Shown one piece after another: positions 1 through 8,161 of a stretch of DNA of 64,000 nt (positions are counted from its first letter, which is position 1; each line of letters opens with the position of its first letter). The DNA is from Lactobacillus kimbladii (lineage in GTDB: Bacteria; Bacillota; Bacilli; Lactobacillales; Lactobacillaceae). Location: assembly GCF_000970755.1 (NCBI RefSeq), contig NZ_KQ034007.1:210226-274225 (forward strand). The letters are read 5' to 3'. The notes beneath the pieces were generated by a model that saw only the letters and a list, made by a program, of their open reading frames with translations, ran no database searches and had not been told where the DNA came from. Made by a program: the position numbers and the translations under genes.

Positions 1-102
1 CAAAAATTAGCTGGATTTTTATTATTTGTAGAGGTATATATAACATAATTACTCAAAGTATTTTAGTCAAAGATCAAAGTAAACTTTTGCTAATTGCTTA
101 AA

Positions 103-137
103 CAAAAACGGCGCCTAAACTAACAAATTTAAACGCC
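103..137 (-). terminator. Intrinsic terminator of the cvpA-like gene
   Basis: Read on the minus strand, GGCG...TAAA pairs with TTTA...CGCC and is followed by GTTTTTG. It lies just after the stop of the minus-strand gene at 156-692. The first 100 bases of the window show no gene that I can support. Confidence 0.6.
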
Positions 138-155
138 AATGGTTATTTATTCATT

Positions 156-692
156 TTAAGCAGCAGTTCTGCTAATACTAAAGATACTGTTAAATAACCC
201 GTTGGATAAGCCAGGTGTGTTATAAATGATAAAGCGAATAAATGATGAGTCTAAAGTTTGCTGGATAAACCACGGATTTTGCAAAGCATTAAGCATTGAC
301 AATATAATATAAACGAAAAAATAACTAGCAAAAAAAGAGACGACAGCACCTAAAACACTATCTAGTAAATTGCCAAAGTTAGTCGCATGGGGATTTTTAT
401 TTGGTACCCAGCCTTTAAAAACCTTAACAATCATTTTGCCAAAAAAGACAATGATAAAAAATGCCAAAAAACGAAAGAGCATTAAGTTAGTTCCGGGAGT
501 TAAAGTGGTCTGAATATTTTGCCCAGTTATTTGACTGTATAGCCAATTGCCGACAGGATTTTGAAAAAGTATTGCTGCAATGAAGACAATGGCAGCAAAT
601 ACCAAATTGATGATTAGTCTGGTAAAGCCTGTTTGAAATCCTTTATAAGTTTTTAGTGCCAAATAAGCCAGAACAATTAGAGTAACAATCAT
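156..692 (-). CDS. CvpA family membrane protein
   Basis: A 178-residue protein with four hydrophobic segments (about residues 1-15, 25-45, 68-90 and 110-135), the size and topology of CvpA (colicin V production) family proteins. In Firmicutes the family is a small inner-membrane protein of poorly defined role, often near mutS2 or origin-proximal genes. The start is supported by AAAGGAG seven bases upstream of ATG. It is transcribed away from rsmG, with a TATAAT-like element at 712-717 on the minus strand. The family call rests on size, topology and the N-terminal pattern of an aliphatic helix followed by a KTYKGFQTGF-like loop; the function is not visible from sequence. Confidence 0.75.
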   Translation of the reverse strand: MIVTLIVLAYLALKTYKGFQTGFTRLIINLVFAAIVFIAAILFQNPVGNWLYSQITGQNIQTTLTPGTNLMLFRFLAFFIIVFFGKMIVKVFKGWVPNKNPHATNFGNLLDSVLGAVVSFFASYFFVYIILSMLNALQNPWFIQQTLDSSFIRFIIYNTPGLSNGLFNSIFSISRTAA

Positions 693-711
693 ATTAATCT
701 CCTTTGACGAT

Positions 712-717
712 ATTATA
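712..717 (-). promoter_or_regulatory. Probable -10 element of the cvpA-like gene
   Basis: TATAAT on the minus strand, about 20 bases upstream of the ATG at 692, with the ribosome site directly after it. The -35 region is weak. The untranslated leader would be very short. Confidence 0.4.
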
Positions 718-739
718 GCTTAATTTATACGTTTAGACT

Positions 740-768
740 TTGACGACAGTCGAAAAATATTTCATAAT
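740..768 (+). promoter_or_regulatory. Probable promoter of the rsmG-noc-par operon
   Basis: TTGACG (740-745), a 17-base spacer and CATAAT (763-768) precede rsmG by about 80 bases. A second weaker pair (TTTACA near 785 with TTAAAT near 808) is also possible. Confidence 0.45.
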
Positions 769-823
769 TAAAGGGATGCATTGACTTTACATTAAGCCAA
801 TTTTAGCGTTAAATTTAGAGGGT

Positions 824-849
824 GTGAAACAAGGTTTCACGGGTGAAAA
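824..849 (+). repeat. Three parS-like half-sites before rsmG
   Basis: GTGAAAC (824-830), GTTTCAC (834-840) and GTGAAAA (843-849) lie directly before the rsmG start, separated by 3 and 2 bases. The first two also form a 7-bp RNA hairpin with loop AAG, which would sit next to the rsmG ribosome site (GGGTG). The halves equal those of the known parS site of ParB (GTTTCAC/GTGAAAC) but the spacing is wrong for canonical parS. Confidence 0.45.
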
Positions 850-1572
850 ATGAATCCTGAACAATTTGTCCAAGAATTATCAAAATGTAATTTTAAATTA
901 AATGAAAATCAAATCAACCAATTTAACCAATACTTTAACAGTCTAATTGAAGCCAACAAGCACGTTAACCTCACGCGAATAACTGCAGAAGATGATGTTT
1001 ATCTCAAACACTTTTATGACAGCATCACGCCGCTTTTGACCTTTAGTACGGTTTTTAAGTCAAGCAGCTCTTTATGCGATGTTGGTGCAGGTGCTGGTTT
1101 TCCTTCAATCCCGCTTAAAATTATGATGCCGGAATTGCAGGTAACGATTGTAGATTCTCTGGGTAAAAGGTTGAATTTTTTGCAAGGTTTAATCACCCAG
1201 CTAAATTTAAAAAATGTTGCTTTAGTTCATGGGCGCGCTGAAGACGTGGGCCAGAACAAACAATATCGTGAGCAGTTTGATATTGTAACTGCCAGAGCTG
1301 TTGCCAATATGGCTGTTTTGAGTGAATATTGCTTGCCACTTGTCAAAAAAGGCGGCAATTTTATCGCTCTCAAGGGACCAAAAGCTGAAGATGAATTAAA
1401 ATCGAGTCAGAAAGCTTTAACAACTTTAGGCGGTAAGGCAATTGCCCTAAAAGAATTGCAACTGCCTCAAAGTACGGAAGACCGTACGCTAATTTTGGTA
1501 AAAAAAGTGCAGCCTACACCCAAAAAATATCCGCGGCAGGCGGGCACGCCGCACCGCAAACCAATTCATTAA
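850..1572 (+). CDS. rsmG: 16S rRNA (guanine-527-N7) methyltransferase RsmG
   Basis: 240 residues, the usual size of RsmG (GidB), which methylates N7 of G527 in 16S rRNA using S-adenosylmethionine. The SAM-binding core is visible as [16 protein letters not shown] near residues 77-92, followed by [14 protein letters not shown] and the family stretch VTARAVANM near 146-154. The C-terminus ends in a basic tail ([16 protein letters not shown]), typical of Firmicute RsmG. It is first in the rsmG-noc-parA-parB cluster that flanks oriC in many Firmicutes. The ribosome site is weak (GGGTG five bases before ATG) and lies beside a hairpin, so translation could be modulated; that is inference. Confidence 0.97.
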   Translation: MNPEQFVQELSKCNFKLNENQINQFNQYFNSLIEANKHVNLTRITAEDDVYLKHFYDSITPLLTFSTVFKSSSSLCDVGAGAGFPSIPLKIMMPELQVTIVDSLGKRLNFLQGLITQLNLKNVALVHGRAEDVGQNKQYREQFDIVTARAVANMAVLSEYCLPLVKKGGNFIALKGPKAEDELKSSQKALTTLGGKAIALKELQLPQSTEDRTLILVKKVQPTPKKYPRQAGTPHRKPIH

Positions 1573-1587
1573 ACAGGGGGACTCAAA

Positions 1588-2436
1588 ATGTCATTATTTT
1601 CTTCTTTGCGTCATCATGAAGAAATACCTAAAAATAAGCAAGTTCAGGATATTGAACTAAGTAAAATAAAACCTAATTCATATCAACCACGACATGAGTT
1701 TTCTGAAGAATCAATTCGTGAATTAGCAACGACTCTAGATAAAGATGGCTTGTTGCAACCTATTATTGTGCGTGAAAAGGGCGATGATTATGAAATTGTT
1801 GCCGGCGAACGCAGGTTGCGGGCTGCAAAGCATCTAGCTTGGGAAAAAATTCCGGCTATCGTAAACAATATGGATGATAGTCAAGCTGCTTCATTAGCTT
1901 TAATAGAAAACTTACAAAGAGAAGATTTAAATCCAATAGATGAAGCACAAGCTTATAATAATCTCATGAAGTTAAATAACTTAACTCAAACAACTTTGGC
2001 CCAAAATATTGGCAAGTCGCAATCTTATGTAGCGAATAAGTTGCGCCTTTTAAAGCTGACACCTAAGGTGCAGAGTTATTTGGCCAGTGGCGAAATTTCT
2101 CCTCGTCATGGTCGCTGTTTAGTCGGACTTAGTGAAAAAGACCAGGGTCGTGTCTTAGATGAAATCTTGGCTCACAACCTTAATGTGAGCGAGACCGAGA
2201 AAATCGTTAAAAATGTTGAGCAATATTTTGCCGGCAAAAAAATTGAGGACAAAGAAAAAGAGCAGGCTGAAAAGACCAGACGAGCAGCCAATCGAATTCC
2301 CAAAGACCTAAAGGTACAAATTAATACAATCAAAAAGGCGATAAAGCTAGCACAGCAGTCTGGCATTAAGGTTAAGTTTAAAGAAAATAACGATCCTGAT
2401 GATTATATGATTACGATTGAATTAAAAAGAAAGTAG
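1588..2436 (+). CDS. noc: Nucleoid occlusion protein Noc (ParB/CTP-switch family)
   Basis: 282-residue ParB-fold protein. The N-terminus MSLFSSLRHH looks like the short amphipathic membrane-targeting helix known from Noc. The ParB CTP-binding core is visible: QPRHEFSEESIRELA, GLLQPIIVRE and GERRLRAAKH (about residues 35-80), then the helix-turn-helix TLAQNIGKSQSYVANKLRLL (about 130-150). Its place between rsmG and parA, with a second ParB gene after parA, is the standard order rsmG-noc-soj-spo0J. In Bacillus and Staphylococcus Noc keeps the division septum away from unsegregated chromosome. AGGGGG lies eight bases before ATG. The Noc rather than ParB call rests on position and N-terminus. Confidence 0.88.
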   Translation: MSLFSSLRHHEEIPKNKQVQDIELSKIKPNSYQPRHEFSEESIRELATTLDKDGLLQPIIVREKGDDYEIVAGERRLRAAKHLAWEKIPAIVNNMDDSQAASLALIENLQREDLNPIDEAQAYNNLMKLNNLTQTTLAQNIGKSQSYVANKLRLLKLTPKVQSYLASGEISPRHGRCLVGLSEKDQGRVLDEILAHNLNVSETEKIVKNVEQYFAGKKIEDKEKEQAEKTRRAANRIPKDLKVQINTIKKAIKLAQQSGIKVKFKENNDPDDYMITIELKRK

Positions 2437-2451
2437 GAAGGCATGGAAAAT

Positions 2452-3231
2452 ATGGTGAGTGTAATTTCGGTTGCTAACCAAAAAGGTGGCGTTGGTAAGA
2501 CGACCACAACTATTAATCTGGCGGCTTCGATTGCAGAACGCGGGTATCAAGTCTTAATTGTAGATATTGATCCGCAGGGTAATGCCACTTCTGGCTTGGG
2601 AATTGAAAAGTCCGCAATTGATCAAGATATTTATAGCGTTTTGATTAATGATGTTCCGCTTAAAGATACGATTTTCCATACTTCGACTAATCGCTTGGAT
2701 TTGGTTCCGGCAACTATTAATTTGTCAGGTGCGGAAACAGAATTGATTAGTATGATGGCACGAGAAACGCGGTTGAAATCTGCTTTAGACTCAATTAGTG
2801 ACAATTATGACTTTATTTTTATTGATTGTCCGCCTTCTCTAGGCCAATTGTCTATTAATGCTTTTACAGCATCTGATTCAATTTTGATTCCCGTTCAAAG
2901 TGAATATTATGCTATGGAAGGTCTTAGCCAGCTGCTTAACACGATCCGCTTGGTGCAAAAGCACTTTAACAAAGATTTAGGGGTGGAAGGCGTCTTACTG
3001 ACAATGCTTGATGCCCGGACTAATCTGGGTGCTGAAGTTGTTAAAGAAGTACGTTCCTATTTTTCTGATAAAGTATATAAAACTATTATCCCCAGAATTA
3101 CCAAACTAGCTGAAGCACCTAGTTATGGGCAAGCAATTACGGAATATGCGCCTAATTCACGGGGTGCTGAAGTTTATGATGATTTAGCCAAGGAGGTGTT
3201 GAAGAATCATGGCAAGAAACTCAAGAAGTAA
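2452..3231 (+). CDS. parA: Chromosome partitioning ATPase ParA (Soj)
   Basis: About 259 residues; deviant Walker A motif KGGVGKTTT right at the N-terminus, the Walker A' segment VDIDPQGNATSGLG, and Walker B FIFIDCPPSLG near residue 125. These define the ParA/Soj family that, with ParB, organises origin segregation and influences DnaA activity. An upstream in-frame ATG at 2443 sits only one base after AGGAAGG, while the ATG at 2452 is ten bases from it and gives the usual Soj start (MVSVISVANQKGG), so I prefer 2452. It overlaps the next gene parB by 23 bases, which implies translational coupling. Confidence 0.95.
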   Translation: MVSVISVANQKGGVGKTTTTINLAASIAERGYQVLIVDIDPQGNATSGLGIEKSAIDQDIYSVLINDVPLKDTIFHTSTNRLDLVPATINLSGAETELISMMARETRLKSALDSISDNYDFIFIDCPPSLGQLSINAFTASDSILIPVQSEYYAMEGLSQLLNTIRLVQKHFNKDLGVEGVLLTMLDARTNLGAEVVKEVRSYFSDKVYKTIIPRITKLAEAPSYGQAITEYAPNSRGAEVYDDLAKEVLKNHGKKLKK

Positions 3232-4099
3232 AGATAATAAAAAGCATGGCGGCCTAGGGCGTGGAATTGAAGCTTTGTTTGAAGACGAGCCGCAGATTGA
3301 AGACAATAATGAGGAAGAAATTCAAGATTTAAACTTGAGCGATATCAGACCTAATCCATATCAGCCTCGGAAAAATTTTGATGACAAGTCACTTAAGGAA
3401 CTGGCTGATTCAATTAAAGAAAATGGGGTTTTTCAACCAATTATTGTCCGCCAGTCAGTTAAAGGCTATGAAATTATCGCCGGTGAGCGTCGTTTTCGCG
3501 CTTCTAAATTAGCTAAGAAAACTACTATACCGGCAATTGTCCGTGACTTTAGTGAAAGTCAAATGATGGAAGTTGCGGTTCTGGAAAACTTGCAGCGTGA
3601 AGATTTAACACCGCTTGAAGAAGCCCAGGCTTACGAAATGTTGCAAAAAAACTTGGGTCTGACTCAAGAAGAAGTTTCTAAAAGAATGGGCAAGTCCCGT
3701 CCTTATATTGCGAATTACTTGCGTCTATTAACCTTGCCTAATAAGACCAAACATTTATTGCAGCACGGTGATCTTTCTATGGGTCAAGCCAGAACGCTCT
3801 TGGGTTTAAAAAATAAAGATAAGATTGATGAAGTGGCAAAACAAGTGGTTAAGGAAGGGATGCCGGTGCGCAAAGTTGAGGCACTGGTAGCCAGTCTTAA
3901 TGCTAAAAAGCCCCGCAAAAAGACAGTGCAGAAGTCACCGTTTATTCGTGCTACTGAACATCAGCTGGCTAATAAGTTAGGCTCAACTGTCAATATTTCT
4001 GAAAGCAAAAAGGGCAGTGGTCATTTATCTATTGGCTTTTCTTCAACTGCCGAATTAAACAGAATACTTGATGTGCTAGGAGTCGACCTTGATGAATAA
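3209..4099 (+). CDS. parB: Chromosome partitioning protein ParB (Spo0J)
   Basis: 296 residues starting with a basic patch and KHGGLGRGIEALF, the ParA-stimulating N-terminal signature of Spo0J/ParB. The CTP-binding domain follows (NPYQPRKNFDDKSLKELA, GVFQPIIVRQ, GERRFRASKLA), then the helix-turn-helix LTQEEVSKRMGKSRPYIANYL and a C-terminal dimerisation region. ParB loads at parS sites, spreads as a CTP clamp and recruits SMC. AAGGAGGTG lies about ten bases before the ATG, inside the end of parA. It is clearly a paralogue of the noc product two genes upstream, and carries the GLGRGIEALF start which Noc lacks. Confidence 0.95.
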   Translation: MARNSRSKDNKKHGGLGRGIEALFEDEPQIEDNNEEEIQDLNLSDIRPNPYQPRKNFDDKSLKELADSIKENGVFQPIIVRQSVKGYEIIAGERRFRASKLAKKTTIPAIVRDFSESQMMEVAVLENLQREDLTPLEEAQAYEMLQKNLGLTQEEVSKRMGKSRPYIANYLRLLTLPNKTKHLLQHGDLSMGQARTLLGLKNKDKIDEVAKQVVKEGMPVRKVEALVASLNAKKPRKKTVQKSPFIRATEHQLANKLGSTVNISESKKGSGHLSIGFSSTAELNRILDVLGVDLDE

Positions 4100-4367
4100 A
4101 GAGATTTCTTATAGTTTGGCAGATACGGTGTTGATGAAGAAACCTCATGCTTGTAAGACTAATGACTGGGAAGTCTTGCGCATAGGAGCTGATATCAGGC
4201 TAAAGTGTATGGGCTGCGGCCACATCGTCATGATGCCGCGGTCAAAGTTCACCCATAATCTGAAAAAAGTTTTAACTAAGGCAAACGATCCGGTCAACAC
4301 CAAAAATGAGCTTTATGTGCCTAAAAAAGAGATAGCACGACCAGATGTTAATCAAGAAAATAACTGA
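4092..4367 (+). CDS. DUF951 family protein
   Basis: 91 residues. The pattern LADTVLMKKPHACKTNDWEV then GADIRLKCMGCGHIVMMPR is diagnostic of DUF951 (YyzM-like) proteins, which are normally about 65-70 residues; the extra tail of about 25 residues is poorly conserved. The CMGC pair and the earlier HAC suggest a small metal or nucleic-acid binding fold, but no function is established. The ATG at 4092 has AGGAG nine bases upstream and overlaps the end of parB by eight bases. The gene sits between parB and ychF as in many lactobacilli. Confidence 0.85.
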   Translation: MNKEISYSLADTVLMKKPHACKTNDWEVLRIGADIRLKCMGCGHIVMMPRSKFTHNLKKVLTKANDPVNTKNELYVPKKEIARPDVNQENN

Positions 4368-4391
4368 TTTTGTTAAAGAAAGAGGATAAAA

Positions 4392-5492
4392 ATGTCACTA
4401 ACTGCTGGGATTGTTGGCTTACCTAATGTTGGTAAATCAACTTTATTTAACGCAATTACTAAAGCGGGGGCGGAAATGGCCAACTACCCATTTGCCACGA
4501 TTGAACCCAATGTTGGTATGGTGGAAGTTCCAGACAAGAGACTTGCACGCATTCAGGAACTAATTCCCGCTAAAAAAATAGTTCACACCACTTTTGAGTT
4601 TACCGATATTGCCGGTTTAGTTAAAGGAGCTTCCAAAGGAGAAGGTCTGGGTAATAAATTCTTGGAAAATATTCGTCAAACTGATGCGATTATTCATGTT
4701 GTCCGTGCTTTTGAAGATGACAATATTACCTCAGTTACCGGTAAAGTAGATCCGGAAGAAGATATCAATACGATTAACCTGGAATTGGCAATTGCAGATT
4801 TAGATGCTGTTAATCGCCGCATCAGTAAAGTGAAAAAGATTGCCCAGCAAAATGACAAGGAAGCTAAAGCTGAATTTAACGTTTTGCAAAAGATTAAGCC
4901 AGTTTTAGAAGAGGGTAAACCCGTTCGCTCAATCAAGTTTAATGAAGATGAACAAAAAATTGTTAAGGGCCTATTTTTGTTAACTGACAAACCGGTTATT
5001 TATGTAGCTAATATTGCCGAAAATTCGATGGCTGATCCCGAACAAGATCAATATTATCAGATAGTTAAAAAGCATGCTGACAGTGAAAACGCTGAATGCT
5101 TAGGTATTTCCGCAGCTACTGAAGAAGAAATTGCCGGCTTAGATGACGATGAAAAAGCAGAGTTTTTAGAAGCTGAAGGTGTAACGGAATCAGGTCTTGA
5201 CCGTTTGATCCGGGCAGCTTACCATATTTTAGGATTAAGAACATTCTTTACAGCTGGTGGTCCTGAGACTCGTGCCTGGACTTTTCATAAGGGGATGAAA
5301 GCACCACAAGTTGCCGGTGTTATCCACTCTGATTTTGAACGCGGATTTATTCGCGCCGAAGTAGTTTCATACACGGATTTAGACAAATATGAAACCATGC
5401 AGAAAGTTAAAGAAGCTGGTAGGTTGCGTCTTGAAGGGAAAGATTATGAAGTTCAAGATGGCGACATTATTGAATTTAGATTTAACGTTTAG
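4392..5492 (+). CDS. ychF: Ribosome-associated ATPase/GTPase YchF (OLA1 family)
   Basis: 366 residues, the standard length. G1 GLPNVGKSTLFNAITKAG (residues 8-25), G3 DIAGLVKGASKGEGLGNKFL (about 70-90) and the C-terminal TGS domain ending YEVQDGDIIEFRFNV are all present. YchF belongs to the Obg-related P-loop family, binds ribosomes and in studied members prefers ATP because the G4 motif is altered. AGAGG lies eight bases before the ATG. It is followed after nine bases by the DUF1129 gene, so both are likely co-transcribed with the par cluster. Confidence 0.96.
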   Translation: MSLTAGIVGLPNVGKSTLFNAITKAGAEMANYPFATIEPNVGMVEVPDKRLARIQELIPAKKIVHTTFEFTDIAGLVKGASKGEGLGNKFLENIRQTDAIIHVVRAFEDDNITSVTGKVDPEEDINTINLELAIADLDAVNRRISKVKKIAQQNDKEAKAEFNVLQKIKPVLEEGKPVRSIKFNEDEQKIVKGLFLLTDKPVIYVANIAENSMADPEQDQYYQIVKKHADSENAECLGISAATEEEIAGLDDDEKAEFLEAEGVTESGLDRLIRAAYHILGLRTFFTAGGPETRAWTFHKGMKAPQVAGVIHSDFERGFIRAEVVSYTDLDKYETMQKVKEAGRLRLEGKDYEVQDGDIIEFRFNV

Positions 5493-5501
5493 GAAATAAT
5501 A

Positions 5502-6284
5502 ATGGCAGAAAAGAAAACTGAAGCACAAGCTAAAATAGATACTAACAAGCAGGAAAAACTAAAGGAAAAAGTAATCAATCAAAATATAGATGATGAGGTA
5601 AAACAAATGCAGCCTGCCGAGTTGCGTAAACAACTTAGCAATAAAAATTCTGACTATGTTTTTCGCTTGCAAAAAGAACTTGAAACACAAGGCAAGATGA
5701 GTCATGAAGAGGCTCAAAAAAGAGTAGATGCGCTCTTGAATGATTTAATAATTGCACAGCGTCATGGTCAACCTGCCAGTACATATTACGGCATGTCACC
5801 TAAATTAAAAGCTGCTGACATGTTAAAGCCCAAAAAGAAGAAAGCTTCAGATATTCCGTTTTGGCAATATGCCACGGATAATGCTTTATTTTATGTTGCC
5901 CTTTTCTTTGGTCTTTTTGGCTTAATTGGTTTATTCCAAAAGAACAACAAATATAATTCAGAGATGGGTGCCTTAACTTTGTTGATTGTTGGTGCTGCAC
6001 TGGGCGTTTTTATGACGAAGTATAATGAATGGGTCTTACCTAATGGTGGTAAAAATCGTAAAATTCCCTGGTCAAAATTAATTTGGGGTTTCATTTTAAT
6101 GATGGCATTGCTCTTTATCTGTTTTGGCGTACTCTCTTTGCGAGCATTACAAATTATTAATCCGGTTTTACCTGGAATATATAATTTGATAATTGCTGCG
6201 GTGGTTTACGGTATTCGCTGGCTTTTCCGTCGTCATTATCAAATCATTGGCTCTGCATTTTCACCAGCTGATAGGAGTAAATAG
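5502..6284 (+). CDS. DUF1129 family membrane protein
   Basis: 260 residues: a charged, helical cytoplasmic N-terminal half rich in Lys, Glu and Gln (about 1-120) with the family-like stretch PAELRKQLSNKNSDYVFRLQ, then four hydrophobic segments (about 128-148, 155-172, 188-212 and 216-235). This matches DUF1129 (YoaS/YkyA-type integral membrane proteins), whose role is unknown. The gene follows ychF directly, as it does in lactobacilli, and is closed by a strong terminator. Confidence 0.8.
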   Translation: MAEKKTEAQAKIDTNKQEKLKEKVINQNIDDEVKQMQPAELRKQLSNKNSDYVFRLQKELETQGKMSHEEAQKRVDALLNDLIIAQRHGQPASTYYGMSPKLKAADMLKPKKKKASDIPFWQYATDNALFYVALFFGLFGLIGLFQKNNKYNSEMGALTLLIVGAALGVFMTKYNEWVLPNGGKNRKIPWSKLIWGFILMMALLFICFGVLSLRALQIINPVLPGIYNLIIAAVVYGIRWLFRRHYQIIGSAFSPADRSK

Positions 6285-6331
6285 GTGCTTTTTGTCAAGA
6301 AAAGAGCTATACTTAGATAACTATATATTTT

Positions 6332-6373
6332 AAAGGATAAATAGATTTACTATGAATCTATTTATCCTTTTTA
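6332..6373. terminator. Strong intrinsic terminator after the ychF operon
   Basis: A 16-bp arm AAAGGATAAATAGATT pairs perfectly across a 7-base loop and is followed by a T-run. It closes the origin-proximal operon. No gene lies on the opposite strand here. Confidence 0.85.
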
Positions 6374-6427
6374 AACTGATACACATAAGAATTAAATAAC
6401 GTTTAACAAATTAGAAAGAGGTATTTG

Positions 6428-8152
6428 ATGATTAACACGTTGCGTAAGTCAATCAGGCAGTATAAAAAACTGTCTTTGCTGTCGCCACTTTTTGTCACTG
6501 GTGAAGTTATCATTGAAATGTTAATACCATATTTGGTTGGTATTTTAATTGATAATGGCATTATGAAAGGGAACATGCCCTACATTACTAAAAGCGGTAT
6601 TGTTTTGTTGGTGTTTACGGTTCTTTCACTTGTTTTAGGTTCTGGTGCCAGTTATGCCTCTGCTCATGCTGCAGCTGGGTTTGCAGCTAATTTGCGTAAA
6701 GACATGTTTTATCATGTGCAAGACTATTCTTTTGAAAATATTGACAATTTTTCTAGTGCCAGTTTGGTTACGAGAATGACGACTGACGTTAATAACGTTC
6801 AGATGTCTTATCAAATATTAATTAGAATTGCAGTCAGAGCGCCAATGATGTTATTGGTTTCAATAATCATGTCTGTTATTGTCAGCCCCCAATTATCACT
6901 GGTATTTGTAGTAATTGCCCCAGTTTTTGTCATTCTGCTTGGTATCATTATTAAAAGTGCCAGCAAGTATTTCCCTAAGATTTTTAGGGGCTATGACCGC
7001 ATGAACCAAGTAGTGCGGGAAAACATTCGCGGCATCCGAGAAGTTAAAACTTATGTCCAAGAAGAAGCACAAACAGTTAAATTTAAAAAATCTGCCGGCT
7101 TTATCTACAGACTATTTGCAACTGCACAAAAAATCATGTCGCTGAACTCACTTGTGGTTATGGCAGTGTTAAATATTTCTAACTTGGCTATTTGCTGGTT
7201 TGGAGCCAAAGAAATTGTTGGTGGCAGTTTACAAACCGGTCAGCTTATCTCAATGTTTTCATATTCAAACTCTGTCTTAGGCAGTTTGAATATGTTGGCA
7301 ATGATCTTTACACAACTGGTTGTTTCTGCTGCTAGTGGTCACAGAATTGCAGACGTTATTAATGAAAAACCATCAATTGAAAATCCACGCAAACCTTTAA
7401 AGCATGTAAATAATGGTGAAGTAATTTTTGATCACGTTAATTTTAAATATGATCCAGATGATAAGAACCTGGCTTTAAACAATATCAATTTAACCATTAA
7501 ACCAGGTGAGACAATTGGTATTATTGGAAAAACCGGTTCATCTAAATCAACCTTAGTATCCATGATTCCACGGCTTTATGATACGGATTCAGGAGCCGTT
7601 CGGGTATCAGGACACAATGTAAAATCATATGATTTAAAAACACTGCGTGACAATGTAGCGATGGTTTTGCAAAATAATGTTCTGTTTTCAGGGACCATTA
7701 AGGAGAACCTGAAATGGGGTGACGAAAATGCCACTGATGAAGAAATTGTTGCTGCTGCAAAAATTGCACATGCAGATGATTTTATTCGTGAAATGCCTGA
7801 CCAGTATGAAACTATGGTTGAACAAGGCGGGGCTAATGTTTCCGGCGGGCAAAAGCAAAGAATTACAATTGCACGGGCATTGCTCAAGAGGCCTAAGATT
7901 TTAATTTTGGATGATTCTACTTCAGCGGTTGATACACAGACTGAGCGTCAAATCCGCGAAGCACTGGTAGAAAATATGCCGGATACCACTAAAATAATTA
8001 TTTCGCAGAGAATAGTGTCGATTAAGGATGCGGACAGAATAATTGTCATGGATGATGGTAAAATTCAGGATATTGGTACACATGAAGAACTGATGCAGCG
8101 CAATGACTTGTATAGTTCAATTGCCAAGTTTCAAGAAGAACAAAAGAAGTAG
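6428..8152 (+). CDS. ABC exporter half-transporter, degenerate subunit
   Basis: About 574 residues: six-helix exporter membrane domain (about 1-310) followed by a nucleotide-binding domain (about 330-570). It has the features of the degenerate half of a heterodimeric multidrug exporter (LmrC/EfrA type): Walker B is LILDDSTSAVD with Asp in place of the catalytic Glu, and the switch residue is Gln (IIISQRIVSI) in place of His. The signature NVSGGQKQR is intact. Unusually, Walker A reads GKTGSSKST, with Ser where nearly all members have Gly before the Lys. The ATG at 6428 lies six bases after AAAGAGG and is preferred over the TTG at 6425. It pairs with the next gene. Confidence 0.9.
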   Translation: MINTLRKSIRQYKKLSLLSPLFVTGEVIIEMLIPYLVGILIDNGIMKGNMPYITKSGIVLLVFTVLSLVLGSGASYASAHAAAGFAANLRKDMFYHVQDYSFENIDNFSSASLVTRMTTDVNNVQMSYQILIRIAVRAPMMLLVSIIMSVIVSPQLSLVFVVIAPVFVILLGIIIKSASKYFPKIFRGYDRMNQVVRENIRGIREVKTYVQEEAQTVKFKKSAGFIYRLFATAQKIMSLNSLVVMAVLNISNLAICWFGAKEIVGGSLQTGQLISMFSYSNSVLGSLNMLAMIFTQLVVSAASGHRIADVINEKPSIENPRKPLKHVNNGEVIFDHVNFKYDPDDKNLALNNINLTIKPGETIGIIGKTGSSKSTLVSMIPRLYDTDSGAVRVSGHNVKSYDLKTLRDNVAMVLQNNVLFSGTIKENLKWGDENATDEEIVAAAKIAHADDFIREMPDQYETMVEQGGANVSGGQKQRITIARALLKRPKILILDDSTSAVDTQTERQIREALVENMPDTTKIIISQRIVSIKDADRIIVMDDGKIQDIGTHEELMQRNDLYSSIAKFQEEQKK

Positions 8153-8161
8153 GTGATTAAT

